DNA of 64,000 nucleotides, from contig JASXTE010000005.1 in NCBI GenBank assembly GCA_030280995.1, positions 3,826,501-3,890,500 on the forward strand, given 5' to 3'. The translations under genes were made by a program, and so were the position numbers. Shown piece by piece: positions 23,991-36,928 of the stretch; the first letter of the stretch is position 1; each line of letters begins with the position of its first letter. The stretch is from Hemileia vastatrix. Taxonomy: Eukaryota > Basidiomycota > Pucciniomycetes > Pucciniales > Zaghouaniaceae. Below the pieces are notes generated by a model that did not search any database, was not told where the DNA came from, and worked only from the letters and a program-made list of their open reading frames with translations.

Positions 23991-24657
23991 TCCTCCCTCC
24001 AATTGAGAATGTCCCCATTCTTATAACTTTGCATAAGTGGTTGAGCAATTCCAAAAGAATTATCTTTTCCAATAAAGTAATTTGATAAATTTGTTTTAGC
24101 TGGTCTTCTTTTAATTCTTTATAATAAAAATGTTGTTTCTTCTTCTCTGGCTTGATATATCATAAAATAAAATAATATAAATCTTGTGATGATTCCACTA
24201 CGAGAGCAAGGTTTGAATCCCTTCAGACTCCCATTAACCAGTCTTTCTTCTTGTCACAGCATTGAGAGAGTGGATCTTCCTATGAGCCAAATACTCCTGA
24301 TTCCAACCTCATAGGGCCCCCCACTGAGCCGAATTCTATGATTCCAATCTCGCCATAAGGTCCTCCAAGCTTCACACCAAAAATGGCCTAACACTGAGGC
24401 ACTAAAAAAAAATCATTCCCTAAAATCCAACTACCATCCTAACTTCTGATTCCTTCATCACAATTTTCAAACTTTGCTATACAGCAAACCTATAAAATAC
24501 TTTTGCCAGGCTTCCAATAATAATTTCAACTTTAGACCATGTTAAAGCGCCACAAATTTCACCTAATTAACCATTATGCTTTCATTAGCATCATCACCAC
24601 CTAAAATTTTAACCTCCTAAAGCTTATCAGTACTCAATTCCAGAAATAATTGAATAA

Positions 24658-25262
24658 CCAGTTTAGAGTCTTAGTGGACAGTGATAAATTAAAAGATTGA
24701 ATTGAGTTATCCAAACAAGATTGACATTCTAATTTAAAGTCTTGGTAGACCAAACATATAATCGATTGCCAGTTTATGGTCTTGGTGGACCAAAGATCGT
24801 TTAGGTGCATAAATAACTTGATAAATTCCTAAATAAGGCCTAGGCTTGACCAAAGATTGAATAAATTTGATAATCCAGTTTAATGTCATAGTGGACCAAA
24901 CATTTGATTGACATGAAATCCAGTTTAAGGTCATGGTGGACCCAACAGCTTGATAACAGCCCAGTTTAGGGTCTTGGTGGACCTAACCTTTGATAACACT
25001 CCAGTTTAAGGTCTTGGTGGACCTAACAGCTTGATTTATATAAAAAAAATCCGTCTCCGATGATATCCATAAAATCTTGATCATCCTTGAAATTCAGTTT
25101 AAAGTCTTGAAGGACTAACAGCTCCAATATAAAATCTTTAATGACAGTCTTGAAAATTAGCCAGTTTAAAGTCTTGGAGGACTAACAGCTCCAAAATTTG
25201 TATAAAAAAGAACATCTTGAACAGTAGCCAGTTTAAAGTCTTGGAGGACTAACAGATGTCTT
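24658..25262 (-). repeat. Hairpin-motif array of E2
   Basis: About ten copies of the motif described in E1, e.g. AGGTC/GACCT with loop TTGGTG near 25005-25022 and AGTC/GACT near 25165. Further copies lie at 26283 and, with CCTC/GAGG stems, around 26630-26750. Some E1 copies are missing here, so copy number changes between the two elements. Confidence 0.87.
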
Positions 25263-25374
25263 GAAGTAAAATCCCATAGGTATTGAGTTCCCCTAGACCC
25301 TGTTTGCTGTCTAAACTAAATGAATAAAACTAAAAAAATATAACTGAGAAATATAATAATTTTGATTTAACTAA

Positions 25375-25635
25375 CACTACGCAATATAGGGGGTGGACTT
25401 GCTAGCAAGTCCTCAACCTGAACTCAGATGGAACTCAGATGGAACTCAGACTGAACTCATACTGAACCCATACTGAACTCTACTTGAACACCCACCTAAA
25501 ACTGTTCTGCTGAGTGGTGTTCATCCCTGATTGAATGGTTCCTTTATCAATAGCTCAATGTGTGTTCAATCTATGGTGAGTTTGGTTCCAAGGTTGCGGA
25601 CTTGCTAGCAAGTCCGCCCCCCATATTGTGTGGTG
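25375..25635. mobile_element. 261-bp MITE with palindromic ends, inside E2
   Basis: About 38-bp terminal inverted repeats with four differences (CACTACGCAATATAGGGGGT... and CACCACACAATATGGGGGGC...). Each contains a near-perfect palindrome around TTGCTAGCAA (25395-25412 and 25596-25617). The interior has TGAACTCA-type short repeats and no gene. E1 has the empty site near 9965, flanked by TTAATTAA-like sequence; possible target copies are TAACTAA and TAATTAA. Family unknown; non-autonomous. Confidence 0.85.
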
Positions 25636-26748
25636 TAATTAATTTTTTTTTATTTTATTATTTTATTTTTTTTTATTTTTTATTTTTTTGTAATTATTTT
25701 ATTTTTATTTTATTTTATTTTATTTTTATTTTTATTTTTATTTTTTTATAATTATTTTATTTTTATTTTATTTTTTTTAATTTAATTTTATTTTTTATTT
25801 TTAATTTTGTTTTTAATTTAAAATAAAAGATTTTAGAAAAGATATTTTTGAAATAAAAGTTAAAATTTAATTTTTAAAGAAAGATAAACGAATGTGAAAA
25901 GAAAGATAAAAAAACTAATAATAAAAAAAAATTTTTAAAATAAAATTTTAAAAGATGCCCCCTGGCCATTTGATGAGCCGTACCCTTGACATCATACCCA
26001 CATCCAAGTGCAACTTGATGTGGTTACACAATTTTGAGAAATTGAAAACAAAAGAAAATATATGAAATTTTTTAGAAGATAATTTTTATAATGATGATCA
26101 CTGGGTGGGCTCCCTCCAATTTATAAAAATGATTAGAGACCACCAGTGAGCATCACCTTTACAATAATTCATTATATATATTAAAGAAAAGAAATCACAA
26201 TCTAACATAGAAAAATCAAAAACAAAATAAAATAAAAAGAATCTTGAATCCGGCGTTGAGAGCGGCGTCTCTTGATTCGTTCCAGTTTATAGTCTTAGTG
26301 GACTTCCTATAATTAAAATACAAAGCCAGGATTCAACTAGAAACAGGGAAAATTTTGGAAACAAACATTATGGGGTAATTGTGTATAGAGCAGCCAGCCC
26401 ATCAATTACCCCCACACTTGCCAATATTAAATTAAGAAGGTTCCCCTGTGAACAATTCTTCCAATAAATTTTTAAAATTTTCCAACTCTGTCTTCACCCA
26501 TATTTTAAGAATTTTAAATTTTGAGAATTTTCAATGAAGGTTTTCTCGCATTTCGTTATGTTTCATCACAGTTTCGTCGCCCATATGCAGTGTAACGATA
26601 GTAAAGTATTTTTGATAAAAATAAGAAGATAGTTTATACTCGTTGCGGAGGAATCCATAAAATTTCGTAGATATCATAGTTTATCCTTGTTGCGGAGGTA
26701 TAAATTTAATAAAAGTCATTAAAATTGTAGTTTATCCTCATTTCGGAG

Positions 26749-28119
26749 TTAGACTTCAGCACTCCTGATGCCTCTAGGATAGAACCGTTTCACTTGATCG
26801 GCTGCTACCCTCTTCTTCAATACTACTCCATCCAACTCTTCTAGCACATATGAACCGCCAGAAACTTGCTCCTTGATTTTATACTTTCCATTCCACCTAT
26901 CTGCAAACATCTTTCCCCACTGACTCTCTAGACTTCTATTATACACCAGGACCATATCACCTGGGTTCAAAGGTTTCCTTAATTGATGTGCCAACCGCTC
27001 ATCCCAATATCTGACTGATTGATTTCGGATCTTCATCATCCGCGAATATGCCTTTTCTAAATATTCTTCTTTCTTTTCTAGCTGCATCATTCTTGCACAC
27101 AATAATTCTTCAGTAGTTTTGACCGTGTCCCAGTCAACTCCAAGATATGATTCAGCTTTTAAATCAACCGGTAAAACTGCTTTCTGTCCAAAAACAAGTT
27201 CATAAGGTGAAAATCCAGCCATCCTTTTGGCAGTGATTTGATCAGCAAATAAAACTAAAGGTAAATAGTGCCTCCATTTTTCGGCACTTGTCCCACACAT
27301 TTTAACTAAAGCATCCTTAATAACTTGATGCCCTCTTTCAACCATGCCTTCAGCTTCAGGATAATATGGGGTTGCTACCCTAACCTTTGATCCAACTTTC
27401 AATACGTCCTCTTTAAACTATGTCCCAAATTCAGGACCTCCATCTACAGTCACCAATTTCATCACTCCATATCGATACACCCAATTATTCAAAAAAAATT
27501 CTGCCACATTTTTGGCAGTTAAATTAATAATAGGCGCTGCCTCTACCCAACCAGATAAATCATCTCTGGCCACAATTAAATATTTATACCGTCCCTATTT
27601 TATATGAACGGCATCTAAACTAACTCTCCCAAAGAGCGTATATTCACCGGTCGCGCGTCCAGGTTCTTTTGGCCTTAAATAACTTCGTCTTTGACATTCT
27701 TAGCATGACTGAACCCACTGTTTAACAGCCATCTTCATGCCAGGCCACCAAAATCGATCAAAAATTCTTCTAAACGTTTCTCCAACGCCTCTATGCCCGA
27801 GATCTTCATGCAGTGATTTCAAAACTAATTCTTGCCCCTTCTGTTGAGTTATAACTACTTGAGGATTTGGATACTTTCTCCTCATTAAACGTCGACCAGA
27901 TAGGTAAAATGTAGATGACTTCCTCTTGATAGCCACCCATTCATCGTCTTCACAATCTTCTGGCCTCTCTAAAGTCAACAAATATTTGACTAACAAAAAA
28001 TAAAAACCAGTCTGACCCCAGACTTCATCTTGAAAATTGATTAATATAACATCAATAGGGACTTCTCTATCACCAATATCACCTGCACATGAATGAGCCA
28101 ATAATCATTGACCCCTAAA
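26749..28119 (-). pseudogene. E2 integrase
   Basis: Open pieces 27700-28101 (HEDLGH zinc domain) and 26749-27402 (catalytic Glu in EGMVERG and the C-terminal domain). The 300 bases between have the first two catalytic Asp regions but contain stops near 27415, 27597 and 27703 where E1 reads Glu codons. A TGA near 28107 replaces an Arg codon relative to E1. Confidence 0.88.
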
Positions 28120-30440
28120 TAAATCTTTAATCGAGCTATGTTGACGTTTTTCTTCTGAACCTTTGGATCCTTCGTAAACTGTATTTGAAAATACCTCTTT
28201 CTTTTTATCCACCTTTTTATTTAAATTCTCTAATTCTCCAACATATACACCATTCCTTAATTTACTACTATCCCACACTACCAATCCATCTTCTTCTACA
28301 TACACCACATCTTTTTCTACCTCCTTTCTACCAAATTTATCTACACCTTTTCCAACACCTTTATTAACATAAAAACTATTTTCCAGTTTATCCTCTTGGT
28401 GGAGGTTATCATCATCATAATCTAAACACAATAGTCCTGCCAGTTTAACCTCATGGGTGAGGTATGGAAAGTCTTCAGCTCCTTTAGTGCTGGCTTTGAT
28501 AATAGGTATATCTTCATCGAACTCTTCTGAGTCTGAATCTTCTTCATTGGGTGGTCTCCTTGATAAACCATCTGGAATAGTAAAAGTTTTGCCAGGCTTA
28601 TGAACTAAATCAAACTAAAAATGTTGAATATAAGCTACCCATCTTGTCATGGGTGCGTTTGGTAAACTTGGGGAATTAATCATCTGGATTAAAGATTTCA
28701 CATCCACTTGCAACTCAAAATGTTGCCCCCACAAAACATGCTGAAGTTTCTTCAATATTTTTGCCACACCACATAATTCCAATTTTGGTTGAGAATATCT
28801 TGATTCGACCTCAGTAAATACTACAGATTCATACCTAACTGGCCTGATGTAACCAGCTTTATCCATCTGAGACAGAACCGCCTCAGCTGCAATCTGACTT
28901 GAATCAACTGCTAAATAAATTCTACCAGCATCTTTTCCATAATCCAACTTGTGCAGGACTAAATCCTTCCCTACAACCTCCTTCAACTTCACAAACGCCT
29001 TCTCACACTCTTCATCCCACTCCCAGTCTGCATCCTTTCTCGTTAACCGTCTCAATGGAGCTGCCAAAGAAGAAAAGTCCTTGATAAACATTCTAACATA
29101 TACGCAAACGCCTAAAAACCCTCTAACTTCGGTCCTATTCTTGGGTCTTGGCCAGGACTGAATTTTGTTAACTTTCTTCTTAGACATAATCCTACCCTCT
29201 CTACATACCACATGGCCTTATATTTCTAAGGCTGGCACACAACATGAAAATTTTGAACCTGAAATAGTTAAACCAGCCTCTTCAATTCGAAACAAGATTC
29301 TTTCTAATGTAATTGCAAACTCCCAAATGAATTTGCCTATCCCGGGATTCTCTTCCAACACCTGGTTATCATAGTCGGTTGTTGGTCCCTTAATTCCTCC
29401 ATCATCTATAAAGATTCCAGCATATTGTGGAATTTCATCTTGAAGGATCCAAGCCATCTGAGCTTGATAAACTGCAACCAAATTGGTTGCTCCTTGAGGT
29501 AATCTTGTTAACTGTAAACGTCCAAGTGGCGTATCGAATGTAGTTAGAGGCCTTGAGTCTGGATGTAACTCTCTCTCATCATATCCACCCATAATATCTC
29601 CCAAACCATAACACACTCTCCCTGAAAACGCTTCAACAAACTCGTGAGCACTAGGCGGTATCCCAGCATCCTTTATTGTAACCCTATTTAATTCCCTAAG
29701 ATCATGAACAACTCTAATCTTGCCATTCGGTTTCTTGATACAAAATACCGGACTAGAATAACTTGATGTTGATTGCTCATACAGTCCAGTGCGTATCCGT
29801 TCTCTGACAACTTCAATATAGGCTTCTTTTAATACAGCCGGAATAGGAATTGGTTTCTGCTTCCACGGTTTATGACATACCACAGGATTCTTGTAAGGCT
29901 CCCCATAGGAATGCTTCAGCACACCCCTTTCCTCTTCTACAAAAGCAATGGCCTTCTCTTGCTTGACCATCACATCCAACAACAACTTCTTCTCTTCTCC
30001 AGACAACCAACCATCAGGTCCAAAATTAACAACACCCAGTCTCTCAAAAGTGATTCTTGACGTCTCAGAAAATTCAGGCAGATTCTTTACCAAGGGACTT
30101 TCATAAGGATCTCTTGATAACCTTGGTCTTCTCAAAGGTGGATTTAATTCAGCAGGTAGCGGTTCATTAATAGGTCGAACTTTATTTGCTACCTTCTTAT
30201 ATTTGGCTGCATCCACATCTAAATAAGCTTGAGGTAAAACATTTTCTTTTGTATTGCCATTAAAACTTTCATCAAATAAATCTTCTTCATCGTCAGAATC
30301 GGAATAAGAAAAATTAGAAAAATATTTTATTTCATTTTTAAATTTTACCCTTTTCTCCTTTCCCTTGTCTAATTTATAAACAGATTTTCCAACACCTTTG
30401 CTTCCCTTATCCAACAGTAAATCGCCCGTAAAGAAAGTCG

Positions 30441-30768
30441 GCAGTTTAACCTCTTGTTGGAGGACCGGAATTGAATTTTCACAAAAATTATTTTTTTGTG
30501 TTTTAATTATACTGAGATTTTTTATTGGATTTTGATAAGATTTTCGCAGTTTACCCTCTTGCTGGAGGCCCAAAATAGAAGGAGATACTTTCAGTTTAAC
30601 CTCTTGCTGGAGGTGCAAAATAGAAGGAGATACTTGCAGTTTAACCTCTTGCTGGAGGTCCAGAATAACATTTTCACATAAATTATTTATTTGTGTTTTA
30701 CTTATACTGAGATTTTTAATCGAGTTTTGATGTGATATTTGCAGTTTACCCTCTTGCTGGAGGTCATA
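30441..30768 (-). repeat. Hairpin motifs inside E2 pol coding sequence
   Basis: Five copies of CAGTTTA(A/C)CCTC-TTGCTG-GAGG lie in frame, e.g. stem 30599-30603 / 30610-30614. On the sense strand each encodes LQQE(V/G)KL. E1 has two copies here, so E2 gained a local duplication of about 45-bp units. Confidence 0.85.
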
Positions 30769-31019
30769 AAACATACCCTTCCAACCTTTATCCAACCTAA
30801 TTTGGCCCATTTTGCCTTTTTCACCATTTTTAAATTTTATAGAAAAACAGGGTAAATCCAATAAACATATAGAAAAGTCCATAACGTATTTGCACTCCAA
30901 AGTAATATTAACAGAAAATAATTGAGAATCCACTTGAATTATCTCCAAGTGAGCTGACCTATTGCAATCCGGGATCTCATCCTGAGGAGAGATTACAACA
31001 TTAGAGTGATCAGCCCCAG

Positions 31020-33608
31020 CTACCCCAAAAAATGAGGGCATTCATCCCTTTCCAACAAACATAATTCGCCAGAAGCCGTCCGTTTTATATGCCGCTTCTT
31101 GGTGCAAACACAACACTGGCACAGAGTAGTAATCCCTGGCCGTGTTTCCCAACCTTCATCTCCAGGAGGCGCTAACCGCATATGTAACCTCCGCATATCT
31201 TCACCAGTGATCTCCAAACTAATCCCCATGCCAGCTTGATACCCTATCCTGGCCTCAAAATCCATCAAAAAAGGACCACCAAGAACAGTTTTGACTGCTC
31301 CTCTGGCCACATAAAAGTGAACCTTACCAATAGATCTACCAATGCCTAATTTGACATGCTCAGCTGTACCCATCAGCTCGGTTGCATGCCCTCCAATGCC
31401 TCTGAGGTTTCACCCAGTTCCACTTTTAATTGGCAAGCCTATACTCGTCGCTTGCTCCAATGAAATTAAATTAATTTGAGACCCTGAATCGACCAAGGCC
31501 TTTACTTCTTTACCGTTAAGAGTTACCACCTGGTAACCCAGGGGAGCGGAAAAATGTGTATCTACATCTTCCCCAAACTTTTCAGCATTTTCACAAATTT
31601 ATTCTACCTCTCCAGTGGAAACCCGATGCCTTGTCAAATGCTTCTTTTTCTTTTCAGCAAGCGCCGGACTAATCGTAAATAACTCCCCCAAAGATAAGGG
31701 AATCTGCAGTTGATTCACCCTATTCAAAACTGCGTCCATCGCATTAGCTTGACCAGAAACTACTGGCCGCTCATACTGAACCTTTGATTTAACAACCTTG
31801 GCCCTGGGTACCTCTTGAGGTCCAACCGAGCCATCTTCACTTTCTATAACCCTAACTCCGTCACCAGCTTCTTGCACTAATCCTGATCCATTGCTAGTCC
31901 TTCTTACTCCCTCCATTGGGATGGGACCGCTAAAACTTGGTCTGGGTAGAGACGCCAATGGTACGTCCTCCTCAGAATCCGAATCATCCTCTGGCATAGG
32001 CTCACCATTTAAATCAAACTTGCCATAACTAGGGGGCCCCATATCAGCAATCCCCTTCTGCATTTTATATAATTTGTCCTTAGAGTAAGGGTTCAATTTG
32101 TTGGCGGCAGTTTGAGCACTAGAATTCTTGTCCTTAGAGTAAGGGTTCACTTTTTTATTGGCCTTGCCAGGATTCTCCCTCAATTGGCTCTGAATGCTAC
32201 TCTTCGCCTTAGTAGCAGCTGCTCTTCTAGCAGCATTAACATCGTATTTGCCAGCCATACAGCTACCCTCCACCTGGGCAACCGTTGCCAGCTCTAAACC
32301 ACCAAAAGAAGTATAAAATGTGGCTTTACTGACCTCTTTCTCTTTACCCTTGTCAGCTTTTCCACCATTACCATTACCATTTTTGCCATCCTTGGCATTA
32401 ACATCTTCATCCTTCACCTCTTTAAATCTGGCTCTCCTTTCAGCCGTTAAACTTCTTCTGACCAAATCAGAAGGAGACTTTCCATCACTGGGCTTGATGA
32501 ACAAACCATCAGGAAATTTATAAACTTGACCATCAAATAAAACTCGCCCAGCATCCATATCCTTATCAAGAGCAAAACAAACTGTTGCTCTGTGCCCTCT
32601 CCTATTACAATAGGAGCACACCTTTGGCTCATCATAGCCACCGCTATAATTACTTCCACCATTCCCACCATTTCTCCCATTGCCTGGGAAGCGGTTACCA
32701 TTATTATTGCCATTATAATTTCGATGTTCATAACCTCTGGACTGATAAGAAGTTGACGTCGACGAAGAAGCGATTGGCGCCTTGTTGGCCTTCTGAGTCT
32801 CTTGAACAAATATTTTTAATTGTTTCGTTAAATCGGCCAAGTGATCAACCATCTTATTATCTACATTGCCCTGAACTTTAGCAGCAGGTAATCCCATTTG
32901 TGCCTTCTTGGCCTCCTGGGATTTGACCATAATATCATTGTTTTTGGCCGAAACTTTGCTGACCTTGCTAACATATTGAGTGCATGACTCTTGATATTTG
33001 TCCAATGCTAACAACTTGAGATGGGCCTGAATGTTCTCTTTGATAACCTCCAGAGCCGGCAGTTTCTGCTTACCATTAGGCAGTTCCTTCATCAAATCTT
33101 TTCTTGAAAGATCCTTCAAGACGTCCATTCGAATATTCCTGCTGCATGCTGTCCAAAACAAATCTTTTGCCTGGTTCTCATGCACTAACTCGTCCACCAA
33201 TATGAGATATTCCACCACTTCATCAAACTGAACACACAGCTTTTTGAAGTCTTCCATAGAAGAAACACCACCTTTTGCTTGCCAGTCTCCAACAATTTTA
33301 TTGAGGTCCATCATAGTAAACCTAACACCCCATCTATCAATCATAGCTTTAGAAAGCTTAACCCAATCCTTGTCCTTGAATGCCTGCATAGCAATAACCT
33401 CTTTTTCCACCTCCCTATCAGCAATAAAAACCCTAACTTGCTTAACCATATTTACATGAGAAGCACCATCAACAGCAGCAGCAGCTTCATACCTGCTAAT
33501 GAACCATTTAACCTCCTCCCCATCAAACTTTGGGCCATCCCAAGAAACAATTCTAACTGAGGGAGTAAGAGGGTTAGAAGATCCAGAAGCAACAGCAGAA
33601 GAAGACAT
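31020..33608 (-). pseudogene. E2 Gag-protease
   Basis: ATG at 33606-33608 (MSSSAV). The 669-codon open part (to 31599) has a Gag domain (VRIVSWDGPKFDGEE..., RWGVRFTMMDLNKIVG) and a CCHC knuckle CSYCNRRGHRATVC (CX2CX4HX4C, about residues 330-343), then Asn/Gly- and Ser/Lys-rich linkers. A TAA at 31599-31601 replaces a Tyr codon of E1. Protease follows with ALVDSGSQ near 31485-31500, another TGA near 31410 and the cysteine tail to TAG at 31020-31022. Confidence 0.9.
31026..31032 (-). promoter_or_regulatory. E2 predicted -1 ribosomal frameshift site
   Basis: T TTT TTG in the Gag-protease phase, two codons before TAG at 31020-31022; the Pol frame is -1 and overlaps by 22 bases. Identical to E1 at 15075-15081. 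No strong downstream stem was identified by eye. Confidence 0.7.
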
Positions 33609-33765
33609 CCCAATAAGTAATGAAAAGCATTAACAATCGATAAAATAACAAGCCTCTTGCAGGCCAATAACAAAAATCCAATTAGAGTTCCAGAAAATAA
33701 GCATCTTGCAGGCTAATAACGTTCTTGATCCAAGTAAGTCTTTAAAGAAAGCTAGAGAAACCAAA

Positions 33766-33782
33766 CCCCACGTTGGGCGCCA
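33766..33782 (-). promoter_or_regulatory. E2 primer-binding site
   Basis: Sense TGGCGCCCAACGTGGGG, two bases after the 5' LTR, identical to E1. Confidence 0.8.
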
Positions 33783-33784
33783 AC

Positions 33785-34930
33785 TATGGTAAGGTAAACT
33801 CTTAAAGTCGACTTGCTGTAAGCAGAATCCGGAGGAGATATGTGGATTTAGCTGAAAACCCCGTCCTTCCAACAAAAATAACAAAATGAGAACTCTAAAT
33901 CACTAAGCTAACCAGTCTACTTGGATCTGATTGATAAAATAATGAAACTCTAATATGTTTAACGCTTATTGAGATTTAATGTTTGTGGCTGTTGAGAAAA
34001 GAAATACTGATAACAACAATTAAGGTGTACCAGTGAAAGATCTGAAAAGATTGACTTTTATGTTTTTATAATAATTTGAATTTTTATGAGAAAGCAATAA
34101 TCAAGTCCCAGTGATGAAGACCTTTCTAAAGATACCCTGTATGAAGTGTTATTTAATTGTTGAATAGTATTTCTAAAATGTTAAATATAAAAAATATAAA
34201 GTTATAAGGGTATTACAAATTTATTTAATTTGTTGAGTAATAAAAAATGAGACCGTGGTGGTTAATGATTAAGCTGTATGATGTATCCCCCTCTCAATTT
34301 CGAGTTTGAGAAGCGCTTAAGTATTCCTAGTCACGTGCCTAAGTTTTCCCCTCCAGAGCTCTTCCAGAGTCAATCCAGAGCCCGTACGGAGTCCGTACGG
34401 AGCCGGAACAGAGTCCGTACGGAGTCTGTACGGAGTCAAAACAGAGTCCGTCCGGACTTCCGGACTCAATTAGAACCTTAAAACTATAATAAAAAATCTA
34501 GAAAAATTACACATAATAGAGCTACTTCCCCTTTACATACCAAACTAATTTTCTTAGTCTGCGCAGCTCTAATTACCCGGTGAAAATTCATTGAAGTTAA
34601 GTAATTTCTGAAAACGTAAATATTTCTATAAAATTTTAAAATTCATTTAAAAATATAAGAAAAATAGTAAAAATTCTGGAAAAATTTCCCAAGGTTCTTG
34701 AGTGACTCGACTTAATACTTATAAATTTTTTAGACCGTAAAAATAAGTTTTCTCCGTAAAATAAATTGTTTTTGTGTAGGCATTCGCTCGTGACCAATTT
34801 CTTCATATTTAAAACTCAAATAAATTAAATAAAACCCTTTTATATATAAAAAAATAATAACACCAATCTTTCACACCGTAATAACTCCATTTACGTACTT
34901 ATGTGCCATACTAAACTTTAGGCTACCACA
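33785..34930 (-). repeat. E2 5' LTR (1146 bp)
   Basis: Same ends as the other E LTRs. It has the longest GTACGGAGTCC-like minisatellite of the four (34382-34468), with variants such as GGAACAGAGTCC. Confidence 0.92.
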
Positions 34931-36420
34931 ACGTGAGCAGTGGAGTGGCATTTGTGACAATTAGGATATGCACCAGGAGGCCTGTAAGAGTCAGTTCTCC
35001 TCTGGGGTTGAGCCGCAGCATGAAGAGAAGGTTTGACAGTAAGGGTAGCAGCAGGTGATGAAACTCCTTCTTGATCAGCTCTTATTTGGGTGAGAGTTGG
35101 CATGAGTTGGCAAAAATCTTCAAAAGTAACAGATTTTGAGTCAGGGCGATTATCGAGGGCAACACATAGGTCAATGTATAGATCTTTGAGCAATGAAGGT
35201 AGTAAAGCATGGGACATAAGAGCTTTGAAAACTTTCTGATCAACCACAATCCCTTTCTGTTCTATGACATCAAAGTGTTTGTTGAAGGCTTCTAAATATT
35301 CAGCATGCGATGTAAATTGAGTTTGTTTCAAATTGATGAAGTTGCAGATAGACATCATGATTTATGTATGGTTGGATCTAGTGAATTTATTTGAAATGTG
35401 GAGATAGGTCTGATGTGCTTTCCAATCTGTTGAAATTTCATGTTGCAAAGTACTAGAGATTGAGTGAACAAGAATAAGATGTGTGACTCTGTCTTCAAAA
35501 TCATCAGGGCCAGGTTCATCATTCATCGTGTAAGCTCTTGTACCAACAAAATCTTTGGTAAGAGCCATGACGTTACTGTGCCATTCAGAGAAATTGCTAC
35601 CTGATGTTTCAAGGAAGGGGATAGACTTGGTGAAATCAATTAAATTTTTTAATATCCGTTGTCGCTCAATCATTCCTATGGGTTGTGCAAGATGAGGAGG
35701 AAAAGGGTGGCAGAAAGGGGAAATTGAATTGCCTTGTGCAGGTAATGAAGGCGATTCAGCAGGTGGCATTTTGTTATGGAAAGAAGTGGGTAGGGTTTCA
35801 AGAGTTAAATCCCCTATTGCACAAGTAATTTCGTCAATCGGAGTAGGGGCAGTAAGATTATGTGTATATAAGGGGGTAGCAGTAATGGTGGAAGCCTCGC
35901 TAGGCTTTATGAATTGCACAGGAGGGTCAGTAGTGGTAGGTACAGGAGTAGGAGCGAGGGGGGGGTTTCTTGCTATGTTTTGTTTGGTGCAAAGGGGAGG
36001 GTACAGATTTAGTAGCAAGGTCGGATGCCTTGATATGTCTTATTTGGCTTACAGGGGATAAAGGAGAGGTGGATGGGAGGGAAGCAATACGGTCAGGGGA
36101 TAAAAGAGAGGTGGATGGGAGGGAAGAGATAGGGTCTTATTTCAAATGAGATAGAGGGGGGAAAGGTGGCGTTGCAAAGGAGATGGAGGGGAAGAAGGGG
36201 GGAAGGGTATAGGTGTGGGAGGTGTTTTCTGAATGGGGGTAAGGGTCGGTGCAGGTGTTATGGAGGGGTGAGCGCAAGTGTTGCGCAATGAAGATTAGGA
36301 CTTGGGAATAATTAACTGATTAATACCGAGGCTACATAGCTCACAGTTAGATATTGAGCGAGCAAGTTGGGTGGGTTTAATTTTACCAGCGCGGGAGGTA
36401 GGTGCAACTTTTTCAGACAT
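34931..36420 (-). pseudogene. F Gag
   Basis: ATG at 36418-36420 (MSEKVAP) opens about 41 codons to a TAA near 36297. A proline-rich stretch follows with frame changes, then 35362-36018 and 34918-35358 encode the Gag domain (FSEWHSNVMALTKDFVG...) and the first half of a CCHC knuckle (CHKCHSTAH). The rest of the knuckle is at 22885-22901 beyond E2. Confidence 0.8.
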
Positions 36421-36489
36421 ACGCTGGGGGTCTTTTGGCTACTAGTGTTCCTAGTTTCACCAACACTGGTGGAGTATTCTATAGCTAAC

Positions 36490-36928
36490 TGTCACACTCC
36501 ATGTGACACTTGAGGCAAAAGTAGCTCACTAAATCAATAAAATAGAAGTCTAAATCCATACTGAAAGCGCAGAAAGCAATTCTACATAGCAACTGCAACT
36601 TTCCTTTGTGTACTCACTATTCAACCACGCTATTCTAAACTTTAAATCTTAATTAGTCAATCTCTCAATAGTGTGTCTCAGTCTTTTCCTCAATAAGCGA
36701 CGCACAGCTCAATAGTCATTGTAATGATGCACTAAAAAGTTTATTAAATATTTGTGGATTATTAAAAGGGGTAGTAAGCATGTACAGAATGGTTAGTGGA
36801 GGATTAAAGGGTTGATGGATGTTAGTGAGGAGGATCCAAGTGTAATGGATGTATTTTTTAATTGTCTGTGGTGGGAGGAATAGTGGATGGGTATGAGGTC
36901 AATGTGAGGAGGAGTAAAGGATAGAAAA
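36490..36928 (+). repeat. D 5' LTR, left part
   Basis: Matches 61264-61702. Ends at the B target copy GAAAA (36924-36928). With 54935-55306 it makes an 811-bp LTR against 810 bp for the 3' LTR. Confidence 0.92.

Larger units (their letters stand above)
28120..31041 (-). pseudogene. E2 Pol: extension, reverse transcriptase, RNase H
   Basis: The 607-codon frame 29218-31041 starts at ATG 31039-31041, in the -1 frame from Gag-protease. It carries the unknown N-terminal extension with LQQE(V/G)KL repeats, then RT with GIFIDDGGIKGP (active-site FIDD). A single TAA near 29218 (Leu codon in E1) separates 28615-29211 (RNase H, YLAVDSSQ). A TAG at 28615-28617 cuts it from the acidic linker 28105-28614. 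Confidence 0.9.
22902..34930 (-). mobile_element. Gypsy E2 (sister of E1), inside copia F
   Basis: A 12.0-kb minus-strand element with LTRs 22902-23990 and 33785-34930 and target duplication ACGT (22898-22901, 34931-34934). Gene order, frameshift site, PBS and hairpin array match E1. It keeps the protease Asp and a 669-codon Gag frame, but has several stops in protease, RNase H and integrase. It carries a 261-bp MITE that E1 lacks. Confidence 0.93.
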
